This document shows, piece by piece, positions 36,116 to 44,574 of a stretch of 64,000 nt of DNA; position 1 is the first letter of the stretch; every line of letters starts with the position of its first letter. The DNA lies in assembly GCA_002377695.1 (NCBI GenBank), contig DFQH01000007.1, positions 118,956 through 182,955 of the forward strand, given 5' to 3'. The notes beneath the pieces are model-generated. The model was not told the DNA's origin and did no database searches. It saw only the letters and a program-made list of their open reading frames with translations. The DNA comes from Citromicrobium sp. UBA3494 (GTDB lineage Bacteria > Pseudomonadota > Alphaproteobacteria > Sphingomonadales > Sphingomonadaceae). Both the position numbers and the translations under genes were made by a program.

Positions 36116-36984
36116 ACGGTAATGGTTGGCATATCGGCGTCCTCGGCGGATCGGGGTTGTACGAGGGGATAGAGCTGGAAGACCAGCAGCAGATCGAGGT
36201 TTCCTCGCCCTTCGGCGATCCTTCCGGACCGGTGACGACGGGCACCGTCGGCAACGTGCGCCTGACCTTCATGGCACGCCACGGGGCGGGGCATGCGAAG
36301 TCGCCCGACACGGTGAACTACCGCGCCAATATCGATGTGATGAAGCGCTGCGGCGTGACCGACCTGGTCGCCATCAGCGCCATCGGCTCCCTGCGAGAGG
36401 AGATGGCGCCGACGCACTTCGTGGCGGTGGACCAGTTCATCGACCGCACCAGCGGGCGCGCGCACAGCTTCTTCGGCGAAGGCCTGGTGGCGCATGTCTC
36501 TCTGGCGGACCCGGTCTGCCCGCGTCTGATGGCACTGGTTGCGGGCGCTGCCGAGGCGAGCGGATCGACCGTGCATCGTGGCGGCACCTATATCGCCATG
36601 GAGGGGCCGCAGTTCTCCACCCGTGCGGAAAGCCGCATGTATCGTGGCTGGGGCGGCGATGTGATCGGGATGACGGGCATGCCCGAAGCGCGCCTCGCCC
36701 GCGAAGCCGAGCTGCCCTACGCGATGCTGGGCATGGTGACCGATTACGACAGCTGGCGCGACGAGGAAGCGGGCGTCGAGGCGTTCGACATTCTCAGCGT
36801 CCTGAAAGGCAATGCGGACCGCGCGCGCGCCATGCTGGACGAGCTGGTGGCAACGCTGCCCGAAACGCGTGGGGCCAGTCCTGTAGACACCGCGCTGGAA
36901 CACGCGATCATCACCGCACCCGAAATGCGCGACAAGGCCCTGATGGCGAAGCTGGATGCGGTCGCCGGGCGGGTGCTGGGGTAG
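36112..36984 (+). CDS. mtnP: S-methyl-5'-thioadenosine phosphorylase (MTAP/PNP family)
   Basis: 290 residues from ATG 36112, overlapping the hydratase stop. Phosphate-binding GVLGGSGLYEGIELEDQ, FMARHGAGHAKSPDTVNYRA and the substrate loop MEGPQFSTRAESRMYRGWGG are typical of the trimeric MTAP/PNP group. The ending around LGMVTDYDSWRDEEAGVEA fits MTAP. It splits methylthioadenosine to adenine and methylthioribose-1-phosphate in methionine salvage. A purine-nucleoside phosphorylase of the same fold cannot be ruled out. Confidence 0.85.
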   Translation: MNGNGWHIGVLGGSGLYEGIELEDQQQIEVSSPFGDPSGPVTTGTVGNVRLTFMARHGAGHAKSPDTVNYRANIDVMKRCGVTDLVAISAIGSLREEMAPTHFVAVDQFIDRTSGRAHSFFGEGLVAHVSLADPVCPRLMALVAGAAEASGSTVHRGGTYIAMEGPQFSTRAESRMYRGWGGDVIGMTGMPEARLAREAELPYAMLGMVTDYDSWRDEEAGVEAFDILSVLKGNADRARAMLDELVATLPETRGASPVDTALEHAIITAPEMRDKALMAKLDAVAGRVLG

Positions 36985-36998
36985 GCGGAAGGGATTTC

Positions 36999-37084
36999 GT
37001 CATTGCGAGCGGAGCGAAGCAATCCAGAGCGTAGCGCGTCATAGCCCTGGATTGCCGCGGAGCCTGTCGGCTCCTCGCAATGAC
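36999..37084. repeat. REP-like element with nested inverted repeats downstream of mtnP
   Basis: Outer arms GTCATTGCGAG (36999-37009) and CTCGCAATGAC (37074-37084) are perfect inverted copies. Inside them CAATCCAG (37020-37027) and CTGGATTG (37047-37054) are another perfect pair. This is the pattern of widespread proteobacterial REP/MITE elements (CATTGCGAGCGGAGCGAAGC). It lies between the phosphorylase gene and the convergent tadC, so its RNA could fold as a terminator-like structure on both strands. Confidence 0.85.
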
Positions 37085-37114
37085 AAGTTCAACAAGCTTG
37101 GCGGGTGAGTGCGT

Positions 37115-38143
37115 CTAGTTGCTGAACGCGTCCGCGATGGAACAGCCTGCCGGGCCCAGAATGACGATGAACAGCGTGGGCAGGATGAACAGGATCAGCG
37201 GCACGGTCATGATCGCGGGCAGGCGCGCGGCCTTCTCCTCGGCGCGCATCATCCGCTCGTTACGGAATTCGGCCGAGAGGACGCGCAGCGCCGATGCCAG
37301 CGGGGTGCCGTAGCGTTCGGTCTGGATCATCGTGGTGACGACGCCCTGAATGGCTTCCAGATCGACGCGGTAGGCCAGGTTGTCGAACGCCTTCTTGCGC
37401 TCGTTCAGGAAGGACAGTTCGATCGCGGTCAGCAGGAATTCGTCGCCCAGTTCGGGATAGGCGCGGCCCAGTTCCTTGGCCACGCGGTTGAACGCGGCGT
37501 CCACCGTCAGGCCGGCCTCGGCGCAGATCACCAGCAGGTCGAGCGCGTCCGGCAGGCCCTTGCGGATCGCATCGGTGCGCTTCTTGGCCTTGTTGGCAAT
37601 GTAGAGTTCGGGCCCCTTGTAGCCCAGGAACACCACGACAGAGAGCGCGCCGAGCTTCTTGAACGAACCCATGTCCTCGTAGATGCCCGAAAGGTAGAGC
37701 ACGTAGAACGCGATGAGGCCCAGCACGACCGGCGCGATGGCGCGCGCCAGGATGACATAGACCGCATATTCCTTGTTGCGGATGCCGGCATGGGCCAGCT
37801 TCTGCTGCACCTGCGCCACCTGGCTGGGCTGCAGAACGTTGAAATTGTTGAGCGTGTCCTTGACCTTGTCGGTCTTCTCGGTGCGTCGCACCAGGCTCTT
37901 GCGCTTGCGGCCATGCTCCTTGACGATGCCCGCCTTAAGCTCGTCGCGCCGGGCGTTCAGCGCCTTCACGCGCTTGGCCATGGGATCGCGCACGGTGATC
38001 GCGGCATAGATCGCAAGCATCACCGCCATCGCGGCGACACCGGCCAGGACGGTCGCCACCAGGATCACGTCGACGCCCAGCAGGGTGGGGCCGGAAGGCG
38101 ATCCGACCAGCAGGCCGATCGGGAGGGTGGGCGCGAAGTCCAT
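37115..38143 (-). CDS. tadC: Tad pilus inner-membrane platform protein TadC
   Basis: 342 residues from ATG 38143; its ATG overlaps the tadB stop by one base (TGATG). T2SS F-domain (about 185-310): [40 protein letters not shown]. Membrane segments flank this at the N-terminus (VDVILVATVLAGVAAMAVML), middle (RAIAPVVLGLIAFYVLYLSG) and C-terminus (TVPLILFILPTLFIVILG). TadC and TadB form the inner-membrane core that the motor ATPase drives. It is the last gene of the minus-strand pilus operon. Confidence 0.92.
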   Translation of the reverse strand: MDFAPTLPIGLLVGSPSGPTLLGVDVILVATVLAGVAAMAVMLAIYAAITVRDPMAKRVKALNARRDELKAGIVKEHGRKRKSLVRRTEKTDKVKDTLNNFNVLQPSQVAQVQQKLAHAGIRNKEYAVYVILARAIAPVVLGLIAFYVLYLSGIYEDMGSFKKLGALSVVVFLGYKGPELYIANKAKKRTDAIRKGLPDALDLLVICAEAGLTVDAAFNRVAKELGRAYPELGDEFLLTAIELSFLNERKKAFDNLAYRVDLEAIQGVVTTMIQTERYGTPLASALRVLSAEFRNERMMRAEEKAARLPAIMTVPLILFILPTLFIVILGPAGCSIADAFSN

Positions 38144-39114
38144 CAGATCTCGAAGCTCACCATCTTGGCCATGATGAACACGCCCAGACCCATCCACACC
38201 AGCCCGCCAAGGCCGATGACCATCAGGCGTTCATCGACGAAGAAGGCGCCCAGATAGTTCGGGTTGATCCACCAGATCATCGCAAAGACGAGGAATGGCA
38301 GCGAGCCCACGATGTAGGCCGAAGCCTTCGATTCCGAGCTCATGGCTTTGATCTTGAGCTTCATCTGCGAACGCTTGCGCAGCACGTCGGACAGGTTAGA
38401 CAGCGTTTCGGCCAGGTTGCCGCCGGTCTCGCGCTGGATCGCCAGCGTGATCGTGAAGAAGTTGAATTCGGGCACGTTGAGCCGGTCGGCACTGACCTGC
38501 ATGGCATCTTCCATCGACCGGCCGATCTTGATCCGTTCGATAATGCCCTTGAACTCGATGCCGACGGGCCCGGAAATCTCCTGTGCGACAACAGCCAGCG
38601 TCTCTGTAACCGGCAGCCCGGAGCGCAGCCCGCGTACCAGCAGGTCGATCGCGTCGGGGAATTTCGTGATGAATTGCGTGGTGCGGCGCTTGATGAAGAA
38701 ATTCACCACCAGATGCGGCAGCCCCGCACCGATGAACACCCCGCCCACCAGCGAGAGCAACGGCACGCCGGTCTGAAGATAGAGGATCAGCCCGAGAACG
38801 ATCGAGAGGCCGAGGCTGACATAGATATACTGCGACACCGTCCAGCTGCGGCCGGTCCGCTGCAGCCGGATGGCCAGCGCCTCGGTGCGCGAACCCGACC
38901 CGGCCACCTTGTGGACCTTGGGTTTGCGCGCCGCCATCGCCTTCTTCATCTGCGATTCGACCTTCGCCTCGGAACTTTCCGAGTGGCGGTAGCGCACGCC
39001 GCTGAGCCGGCGTTGCACCTGCTTGCGGGTCGACGGGCCGATAAAGGCGGCCATCACGAGGCCCACGGCCGCAGCCATGCCGATCAGAAGGGGGAGGAGC
39101 TGGATGAAGTCCAT
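38143..39114 (-). CDS. tadB: Tad pilus inner-membrane platform protein TadB
   Basis: 323 residues. The T2SS F-domain is at about 155-280 (FPDAIDLLVRGLRSGLPVTE, then EFNFFTITLAIQRETGGNLA), with membrane segments at about 5-24 and at 90-130 and 255-320. The N-terminal FIQLLPLLIGMAAAVGLVMA and the layout match TadB. It acts with TadC as the platform of the Flp pilus machine. The spacer to cpaE upstream is 72 bases; cpaF, which is normally found here, is absent. Confidence 0.92.
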   Translation of the reverse strand: MDFIQLLPLLIGMAAAVGLVMAAFIGPSTRKQVQRRLSGVRYRHSESSEAKVESQMKKAMAARKPKVHKVAGSGSRTEALAIRLQRTGRSWTVSQYIYVSLGLSIVLGLILYLQTGVPLLSLVGGVFIGAGLPHLVVNFFIKRRTTQFITKFPDAIDLLVRGLRSGLPVTETLAVVAQEISGPVGIEFKGIIERIKIGRSMEDAMQVSADRLNVPEFNFFTITLAIQRETGGNLAETLSNLSDVLRKRSQMKLKIKAMSSESKASAYIVGSLPFLVFAMIWWINPNYLGAFFVDERLMVIGLGGLVWMGLGVFIMAKMVSFEI

Positions 39115-39186
39115 CTGTGCGTTCTTTTCACCGATGCGCGGAATCGGGCGCAGCGCCTTTCATGGATCGGCGCGTGCCCGTTGGCC

Positions 39187-40506
39187 CTATGCGTCGGCTT
39201 TCGCTGCCCCCTTTGTCTTGGGCTTCTTTTCGCTGCGCGACTTCTCTTTCTTCGAAGGTGTCAGCAGGCCCTTGAGATCGAGCGAGCCGAGCAGGGATTT
39301 CTTGCTCGATTCCTCTTCGTTCACCAGCTCTTCGTCACCCGCCGAACCAATGTGTTCCACCACCTTGCGCAGCTGTGCCGTGACCTTGCTGGACTTGTTG
39401 GCTTCCACGAAGGCCTGGCCAAGCTTGGCGGCATTGGTGGCCGCCTTGGCGTCCTCGGGCAGTACGAAATCGACCTTGCGTTCGACCGAGGCTTCGAAAT
39501 CGGCGCGGCTGATTTCCGCCAGGCCGCTTTTCGCCTTGTTGGCCACGAGCAGCGGCTGGGCATGGGGCGCGTAGGTCTTGAGCCAGCTGAGGATGCGGAT
39601 CGCATCGCGCGCGGAGGCGAGCGTGAATTCGCACACCAGCGTCACGATGTTCACATCCGCGAGCAGCTGCGGGAAATTGATCAGCATGTTGCGCGGCAGA
39701 TCGATCACCGTCACTTCGAAGGCCTGCCGGAATTCCTCTTCCAGCTGCACGAAGGCGGCCCCGTCGGTCATCAGCGGCGCGCTGATCGGGGCTTCGGCGG
39801 AAAGGACCGCCAGATTGTCGTTCGCGCGGATCATCGCGCGTTCGATGAACAGGCCGTCGATCCGGCTGGGATTGTCGATCGCGTCGGTCAGCCCGCGGCC
39901 CGGTTCCAGGTCCAGCGTGAGCGCGCCGGTACCGAAGTGCACATCGAGATCGAGCAGTGCGGTCGGCAGCTTGTGTTCGTCGCTGAAAATCCATGCAAGC
40001 GAGGTCGCCACGGTCGAGGCACCGGCCCCGCCGCGCGTGCCGACGACCGCGGTGGAGACATGGCGCTTCGCCGTCGCCGCATCGGCCGTCTTGGGGGTGG
40101 AGAACACGGCCTGCGCTTCGTTCAGGGCGTCGCGCAACTGGCCCGACGCCAGCGGCTTGAGCAGGTAGTCGTGAATGCCGCTGGCAAGCAGATCGCGATA
40201 GAGGCGCACGTCGTTCACCTGGCCAACGGCAATCACCACCGTGCCCGGTTCGCAGACTTCGGCAAGGCCGTTGATCTCGGTCAGCGGGTCGCTGCACTCG
40301 GACAGGTCGACCACCAGGATATTGGGGCTGGCAGAGACGGAGAGGCTCTGGATCGCGTTGCGCAGGCCACCCTTGGCGCATTTCTCCGGCGCCCAGCCGA
40401 GCTCGGCCACGACCGGGCGCAGCGTATCGAGCGCGTTATCGTCGCAGATGAATGCGGCGAAGGGATCGCGATTGCCCGGCATGCTGGAATTCCAAGGTGC
40501 GTTCAT
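39187..40506 (-). CDS. cpaE: Tad pilus localisation ATPase CpaE/TadZ
   Basis: 439 residues from ATG 40506. The N-terminal receiver-like domain has FAAFICDDNALDTLRPVVAE and SGIHDYLLKPLASGQL. A MinD-like ATPase follows with the deviant Walker A GTRGGAGASTVATSLAWIF, then LLDLDVHFGTGALTLDLEP. The last 50 residues are lysine-rich and acidic (SLLGSLDLKGLLTPSKKEKS). CpaE places the pilus machine at the cell pole. An N-terminal extension to 40722 lacks similarity and was rejected. The gene that would follow, cpaF, is missing. Confidence 0.92.
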   Translation of the reverse strand: MNAPWNSSMPGNRDPFAAFICDDNALDTLRPVVAELGWAPEKCAKGGLRNAIQSLSVSASPNILVVDLSECSDPLTEINGLAEVCEPGTVVIAVGQVNDVRLYRDLLASGIHDYLLKPLASGQLRDALNEAQAVFSTPKTADAATAKRHVSTAVVGTRGGAGASTVATSLAWIFSDEHKLPTALLDLDVHFGTGALTLDLEPGRGLTDAIDNPSRIDGLFIERAMIRANDNLAVLSAEAPISAPLMTDGAAFVQLEEEFRQAFEVTVIDLPRNMLINFPQLLADVNIVTLVCEFTLASARDAIRILSWLKTYAPHAQPLLVANKAKSGLAEISRADFEASVERKVDFVLPEDAKAATNAAKLGQAFVEANKSSKVTAQLRKVVEHIGSAGDEELVNEEESSKKSLLGSLDLKGLLTPSKKEKSRSEKKPKTKGAAKADA

Positions 40507-40531
40507 CGTGTGTCCTCGTTTCCTGTCGCGC

Positions 40532-41161
40532 CTAGTTCGGCCCACCGCCGGCGGTGGCGATTTCGGGAAGATTGCCTTCACGATATGCGTCGATCGCGCG
40601 GTTGGAGCTGGTGATGACCGGGCTGCCCCTGCTTTCCTGGCCACGGACCAGGTCTTCCGGATTGGCGACCATGGCGGCGACATTGCTGTTGGTCGCGCAG
40701 CCGTAATTGCGGCTGGTCGCATTGGCGAAGTTGGCGTCGGACGTATCGCTCCAGTCGGGGCAACCGGGTACGCTTGCGACCGAGCGGGTAACGATAACGC
40801 GCGTCCGGCCCGGTTCGATGAAGCCTTCCGTCACCGGCGCCAGATCGCTCAGCATGATGCCGTAGCGTTCGACGATGGCGCCGACATTGTCGATCGTGGC
40901 GGCGCTGGCGGTGTCCTCCTCGATGGTGACGCGGTCGCCATATCCCAGGTCGAGCGCTTCGAACCAGCCCGCCAGCCTGCGCTGTTCGGAAATGGGCAGA
41001 CCACCGGGGCCCCCAGCAAGATCGAGCGTATAGTGCGTGCGCTCCACCACCGGCTGCTTGGTGCTGTAGAGGCTCTGGTTCATCTCGCCGCTGCACGCGC
41101 CGAGCGATACTGCGAGGGCGCTTGCACACAGACCGGCAAGAATGCGTTTCGTCTTGGTCAT
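40532..41161 (-). CDS. cpaD: Tad pilus lipoprotein CpaD
   Basis: 209 residues from ATG 41161 (an AGGGA ribosome site lies upstream; a GTG six codons further up overlaps the cpaC stop and is the alternative). The lipobox is SLGACSGEMN. The mature part has LPISEQRRLAGWFEALDLGY, YGIMLSDLAPVTEGFIEPGR and TSRNYGCATNSNVAAMVANP, all typical of CpaD. The protein is an outer-membrane lipoprotein that helps the CpaC secretin. It follows the secretin gene with almost no gap. Confidence 0.92.
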   Translation of the reverse strand: MTKTKRILAGLCASALAVSLGACSGEMNQSLYSTKQPVVERTHYTLDLAGGPGGLPISEQRRLAGWFEALDLGYGDRVTIEEDTASAATIDNVGAIVERYGIMLSDLAPVTEGFIEPGRTRVIVTRSVASVPGCPDWSDTSDANFANATSRNYGCATNSNVAAMVANPEDLVRGQESRGSPVITSSNRAIDAYREGNLPEIATAGGGPN

Positions 41162-41175
41162 GGCGGCGTGGTCCC

Positions 41176-42801
41176 TCACTTGTTGATGCTGAAGCCGGGG
41201 GCGGCGGAGGCGCTGCGCTGTTTGCGGCCGGGCTTGCCAGCCCTGCGCGTGCTCTCCTGATCGCCCTGCGAGATGGCCGGTCCGGCGGACTGGCGATCGC
41301 TGGCGCGGGGCACGGGGCGGTCGGGCCCGTCACCGCGTGCATTTTCCTGGAAGCCGAACTGTTGGCTGAGGACGTTGGGGCTGTTGTACCCGTCGGTCGG
41401 CAGGCGAATGTCGTTCCCGTTGACCGGCTTCACCAGGTATGGGGTGATGACGATGACCAGTTCGGTCTCGCCCTTGCGGAAATTGGTCGAGCGGAACAGG
41501 TTGCCCAGGATCGGCACGTCGCCGAGGCCAGGGGCCTTGTCGATCGAGTTTTGGGCGTTGTTGGTCATCAGCCCAGCGATCATGAAGCTCTGGCCAGAAC
41601 CCAGCTCCAGCGTGGTGGATGCCTTGCGGACAGTGACGCCGGGAATCTGGAAACCGTTCAGCGTGACGGCACCCTGCGAGGACAATTCCGACACTTCCGG
41701 CGCGACGCGGATCGAAATCCGTCCATCGGCCAGCACGGTGGGCGTGTAGATCAGCTTCACGCCGTAGTTGCGATATTCGACCGAAGTGGCGCCAAGGCCC
41801 TGGCTGATCGGGACCGGAAATTCGCCACCGGCGAGGAAATCGGCGGTCTCGCCCGAAAGCGCGGCGAGATTGAACTCCGAAAGCGTGGTGACGAGGCCGT
41901 TCGTCTCGGCAAGGTCGAGTGCGCCCAGGATATTCAGGCCGAACAGGTTGCCGAACGCGCCGAGCGTGGTTCCATTGCCCACGGTGCCGACGGCGGGGCC
42001 GGGGATTTCGGTGCCGTCGGGAAGCACGCGCACGGCTTCGCTCACACCGTTGCCCACGGCAAGCGGCCCACCGACGGCATATTGATTGCTTGCCGCCTGA
42101 CGGCCGGTGCCGACACCGAACTGGAAGCCGTTGGTGCCGTCGATGGTGGAAATGTTGCTGCCGATTGCACGGACGAGCGAGCGGCTGACCTCGGCGAAGC
42201 GCACCTGCAGGTTGACCTGCAGCGGGGTCGCCGTGGTGAGCCGCGCGATGACATTGGTTTCATCGCCCAGGAAGGCCTGCACGAGACGCTCTGCCTCCGA
42301 TGCATCCTCCGGATTGGCGACCGTGCCGGTCAGCAGCACGGTGTTGCTGCCCATCGTGGCAACCGAAACCTTCGCCTGCGGCATGGCAAGCGCCAGCATC
42401 TGGTCGATGCTGCCGATGTTCGATCCCACGCGGATGTTGGCCGCCCAGATCACGTCGCCAGCCGCATTGCTGGCGTAGACCGTGGTTTCCCCGCCGGACT
42501 TGCCGAACAGGTAGAGCTGGCGCTGCGATTTGATCTGGATGTCGGCAATCGCGTCGTTCGCGATGAACACATCGCTCATCGAGCCGGGCACGTTGATGAG
42601 TTCGCCCTTGCCGATCGACAGGACGATGTCCTGCGTCGGGCGGACCACCGACTGCGCGTCGGCCATCGTGGGTATCGTGGCGAGCGGCGTGCCCAGAAGT
42701 GCGGCGCCGAGCAGCATCGGGCGCAGCCGGCGGTGCGCGCGAACGCTCCGTCCTGGCGTGGCGTTACTGTCTTTGGCGTTCATCATATTGGCCTTTTTCA
42801 T
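41176..42801 (-). CDS. cpaC: Tad pilus outer-membrane secretin CpaC
   Basis: 541 residues. A cleavable N-terminus (ATIPTMADAQ, about residue 50) is followed by an N-terminal T2SS-RcpA-like domain (DIVLSIGKGELINVPGSMSD), a BON-like part (VLLTGTVANPEDASEAERLV) and the secretin core (VRKASTTLELGSGQSFMIAG, GLGDVPILGNLFRSTNFRKG, ETELVIVITPYLVKPV). It forms the outer-membrane ring through which the pilus passes. The C-terminal 65 residues are polar and specific to this group. It is two bases after cpaB and overlaps cpaD's alternative start. Confidence 0.95.
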   Translation of the reverse strand: MKKANMMNAKDSNATPGRSVRAHRRLRPMLLGAALLGTPLATIPTMADAQSVVRPTQDIVLSIGKGELINVPGSMSDVFIANDAIADIQIKSQRQLYLFGKSGGETTVYASNAAGDVIWAANIRVGSNIGSIDQMLALAMPQAKVSVATMGSNTVLLTGTVANPEDASEAERLVQAFLGDETNVIARLTTATPLQVNLQVRFAEVSRSLVRAIGSNISTIDGTNGFQFGVGTGRQAASNQYAVGGPLAVGNGVSEAVRVLPDGTEIPGPAVGTVGNGTTLGAFGNLFGLNILGALDLAETNGLVTTLSEFNLAALSGETADFLAGGEFPVPISQGLGATSVEYRNYGVKLIYTPTVLADGRISIRVAPEVSELSSQGAVTLNGFQIPGVTVRKASTTLELGSGQSFMIAGLMTNNAQNSIDKAPGLGDVPILGNLFRSTNFRKGETELVIVITPYLVKPVNGNDIRLPTDGYNSPNVLSQQFGFQENARGDGPDRPVPRASDRQSAGPAISQGDQESTRRAGKPGRKQRSASAAPGFSINK

Positions 42802-42803
42802 GC

Positions 42804-43883
42804 TCAGTCCCGCCCGATCTGGGTTGTGCGTGCCGTGTCCGTGCGCACGCCCCCCGTCCTGCCGGCGGCAACGCTGGTGCTGTCCTGGCCCCGCATCACG
42901 CGGACGGTGGGGCCGGACTGCGCAGCTTCAATTTTCACGCTCCCATCGGGCTGCAGGGACACGGCCGGCGGCAGCCGTGCCGGCGGGGCGCTGTCGCCGC
43001 TCTGCTGGGGCTGGTCTTGCTGCGACTGCCGCGTGCGGGTCGCAAAGCGGGAAACATCCGCGCCCGTGACGTAGGAAGATACGGTGTCGCTCGGCATGGC
43101 ACGCGCGCGGGCGAGCAGACGCTCTTCTTCCTCAGGCGTGGCATTGTCTGGAATGGCGATTTCGCCGGAAGCCAGCGCACGCTCCAGGTCGCTCGCGTTG
43201 TCCGCGATGGAACGCAGCGAAAGGCTGAGCGTGCCGACCGTTTGCGCGACCGCGATCTTCTCGGCGATCTTGGGCGTCACTTCCAGCGTGACCGTGCTGA
43301 AGGTGCGCACGGCGGTCTGCCCGTCGACGGTCGCCTGCGAGGTCGACTGATCGGTGGCGAGCACGCGCAGGTTGCGCAAAATCGTTTCGGTAGCCTTCAG
43401 GCCGCCCGCGTCGTGGGTCATCATCAGGTCGATCCGGTCGCCCGGGAAAACGAACCCGGCGACGGCGGTATTGGCGTTAACGGGCACCGTGACGGCCCGC
43501 ATGCCGGGGCCGAGCGCGGCGGCCAGAAAGCCACGGTCGCCCGGAGCAACGAGGCCGCCCTGGGTCACCGGTTCTCCGGCAGTGATGGGATAGCGTACGA
43601 CCGTGCCCAACAGCTGGGTCACGTCTGCTTCGCCGTCGATATAATAGGCATCGCGCACCAGCTCTGTCGGCCAGGCCTGAAAGCCGATCGCATCCTGGGT
43701 GATGATCGTGCCGACGGGCAGGCTGCGGTTGGCGACCAGAACGCGCGGGCCGGTCGGCTCGGCGGGTGCGGCGGCGGATGCCTGCGGTGCGGAGGAGCCG
43801 ACAAACATGCTGCGGGCGATAAAGGCCGTTCCTGCCGCAATGACCAGTGCAGCCAGCAACAGAACCAGCTTCTTCCTATCCAT
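42804..43883 (-). CDS. cpaB: Tad pilus assembly protein CpaB
   Basis: 359 residues. The N-terminal anchor is KKLVLLLAALVIAAGTAFIA. An SAF-like domain (about 45-110) has TGPRVLVANRSLPVGTIITQ and GTVVRYPITAGEPVTQGGLV. Downstream, GMRAVTVPVNANTAVAGFVF and PGDRIDLMMTH match the RcpC/CpaB domain. The C-terminal 70 residues are low-complexity Gln/Ser/Pro-rich. CpaB is an inner-membrane/periplasmic part of the machine. The 101-base gap to cpaA contains no pilin gene. Confidence 0.92.
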   Translation of the reverse strand: MDRKKLVLLLAALVIAAGTAFIARSMFVGSSAPQASAAAPAEPTGPRVLVANRSLPVGTIITQDAIGFQAWPTELVRDAYYIDGEADVTQLLGTVVRYPITAGEPVTQGGLVAPGDRGFLAAALGPGMRAVTVPVNANTAVAGFVFPGDRIDLMMTHDAGGLKATETILRNLRVLATDQSTSQATVDGQTAVRTFSTVTLEVTPKIAEKIAVAQTVGTLSLSLRSIADNASDLERALASGEIAIPDNATPEEEERLLARARAMPSDTVSSYVTGADVSRFATRTRQSQQDQPQQSGDSAPPARLPPAVSLQPDGSVKIEAAQSGPTVRVMRGQDSTSVAAGRTGGVRTDTARTTQIGRD

Positions 43884-43984
43884 GACTAAACAGTCCCCCA
43901 GAAATCGCTCGCAAGCCGTCCTTCGGCCAGCATGGTTGCCGCTGATATGGCATCATTGGTTAAAATGGAGTTCACCCAGACCGT

Positions 43985-44476
43985 TCACGCTGCGAGCCCG
44001 ATGGCATCGCCTGCGGCAGGGAAGTAATGCGCGGCCAGCACCCACAGGCCAGCGGCGGAGATCGCCACGCCATAGGGAAGGGCGAGCCGATCCTTGCGCC
44101 GCCGCATGATGTGCCACGATCCCAGAACCAGGGTCAGCACACCGCCCAGCAGGGCCATCAGCACGATCAGCTGCATGAACAGAACAGGCTCGATCCACAG
44201 GGCCAGCGCGGTCAGCAGCTTTACGTCGCCGCCCCCCATCGCCCGCATGGCGAACAGGACGGCCAGAATCGCGAAGGCGATCAGCGCGACACCGAACTGA
44301 AGCGCAATGCCGGGCCACAGGGACAGGCCGCTTGCCCACCAGAACAGCGGCGCGCCCAGCGCCACGGCGCCGGTCAGCCAGTTGTCGATCCGGCGGGCCC
44401 TGATGTCGGTAATGGCCGCGATCAGCAGCGCGATTGCCAGCCCGATCAGCAGTGCATATTGCAGGTAATCGATCAT
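43985..44476 (-). CDS. cpaA: Prepilin peptidase CpaA (A24 family)
   Basis: 163 residues. Aspartic peptidase motifs are DIRARRIDNWLTG near the N-terminus and AMRAMGGGDVKLLTALALWI (GxGD type, here GGGD). Six hydrophobic segments fit the family. This short form lacks the N-methylation domain and is typical of Tad systems. It cleaves Flp-type prepilin leaders in the inner membrane. It is the first gene of the pilus operon; the substrate pilin gene is not in the window. Confidence 0.9.
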   Translation of the reverse strand: MIDYLQYALLIGLAIALLIAAITDIRARRIDNWLTGAVALGAPLFWWASGLSLWPGIALQFGVALIAFAILAVLFAMRAMGGGDVKLLTALALWIEPVLFMQLIVLMALLGGVLTLVLGSWHIMRRRKDRLALPYGVAISAAGLWVLAAHYFPAAGDAIGLAA

Positions 44477-44574
44477 ATTGATTGGGCCCCGGTTTTACTC
44501 TTCGAGGCCCCCTGCTACGCGCTCGCGCTTACCAAAAAGTAACCAAGCCACTGTGATCGCCGGAGTGACAGACT

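Noticed and set aside
38674-40614. A 646-codon open frame opposite tadB and cpaE
   Set aside because: It spans two real genes and their spacer in antisense and has no family features.
43884-43984. Possible Flp pilin gene between cpaA and cpaB
   Set aside because: The 101-base gap is too short and has no open frame with a prepilin cleavage motif.
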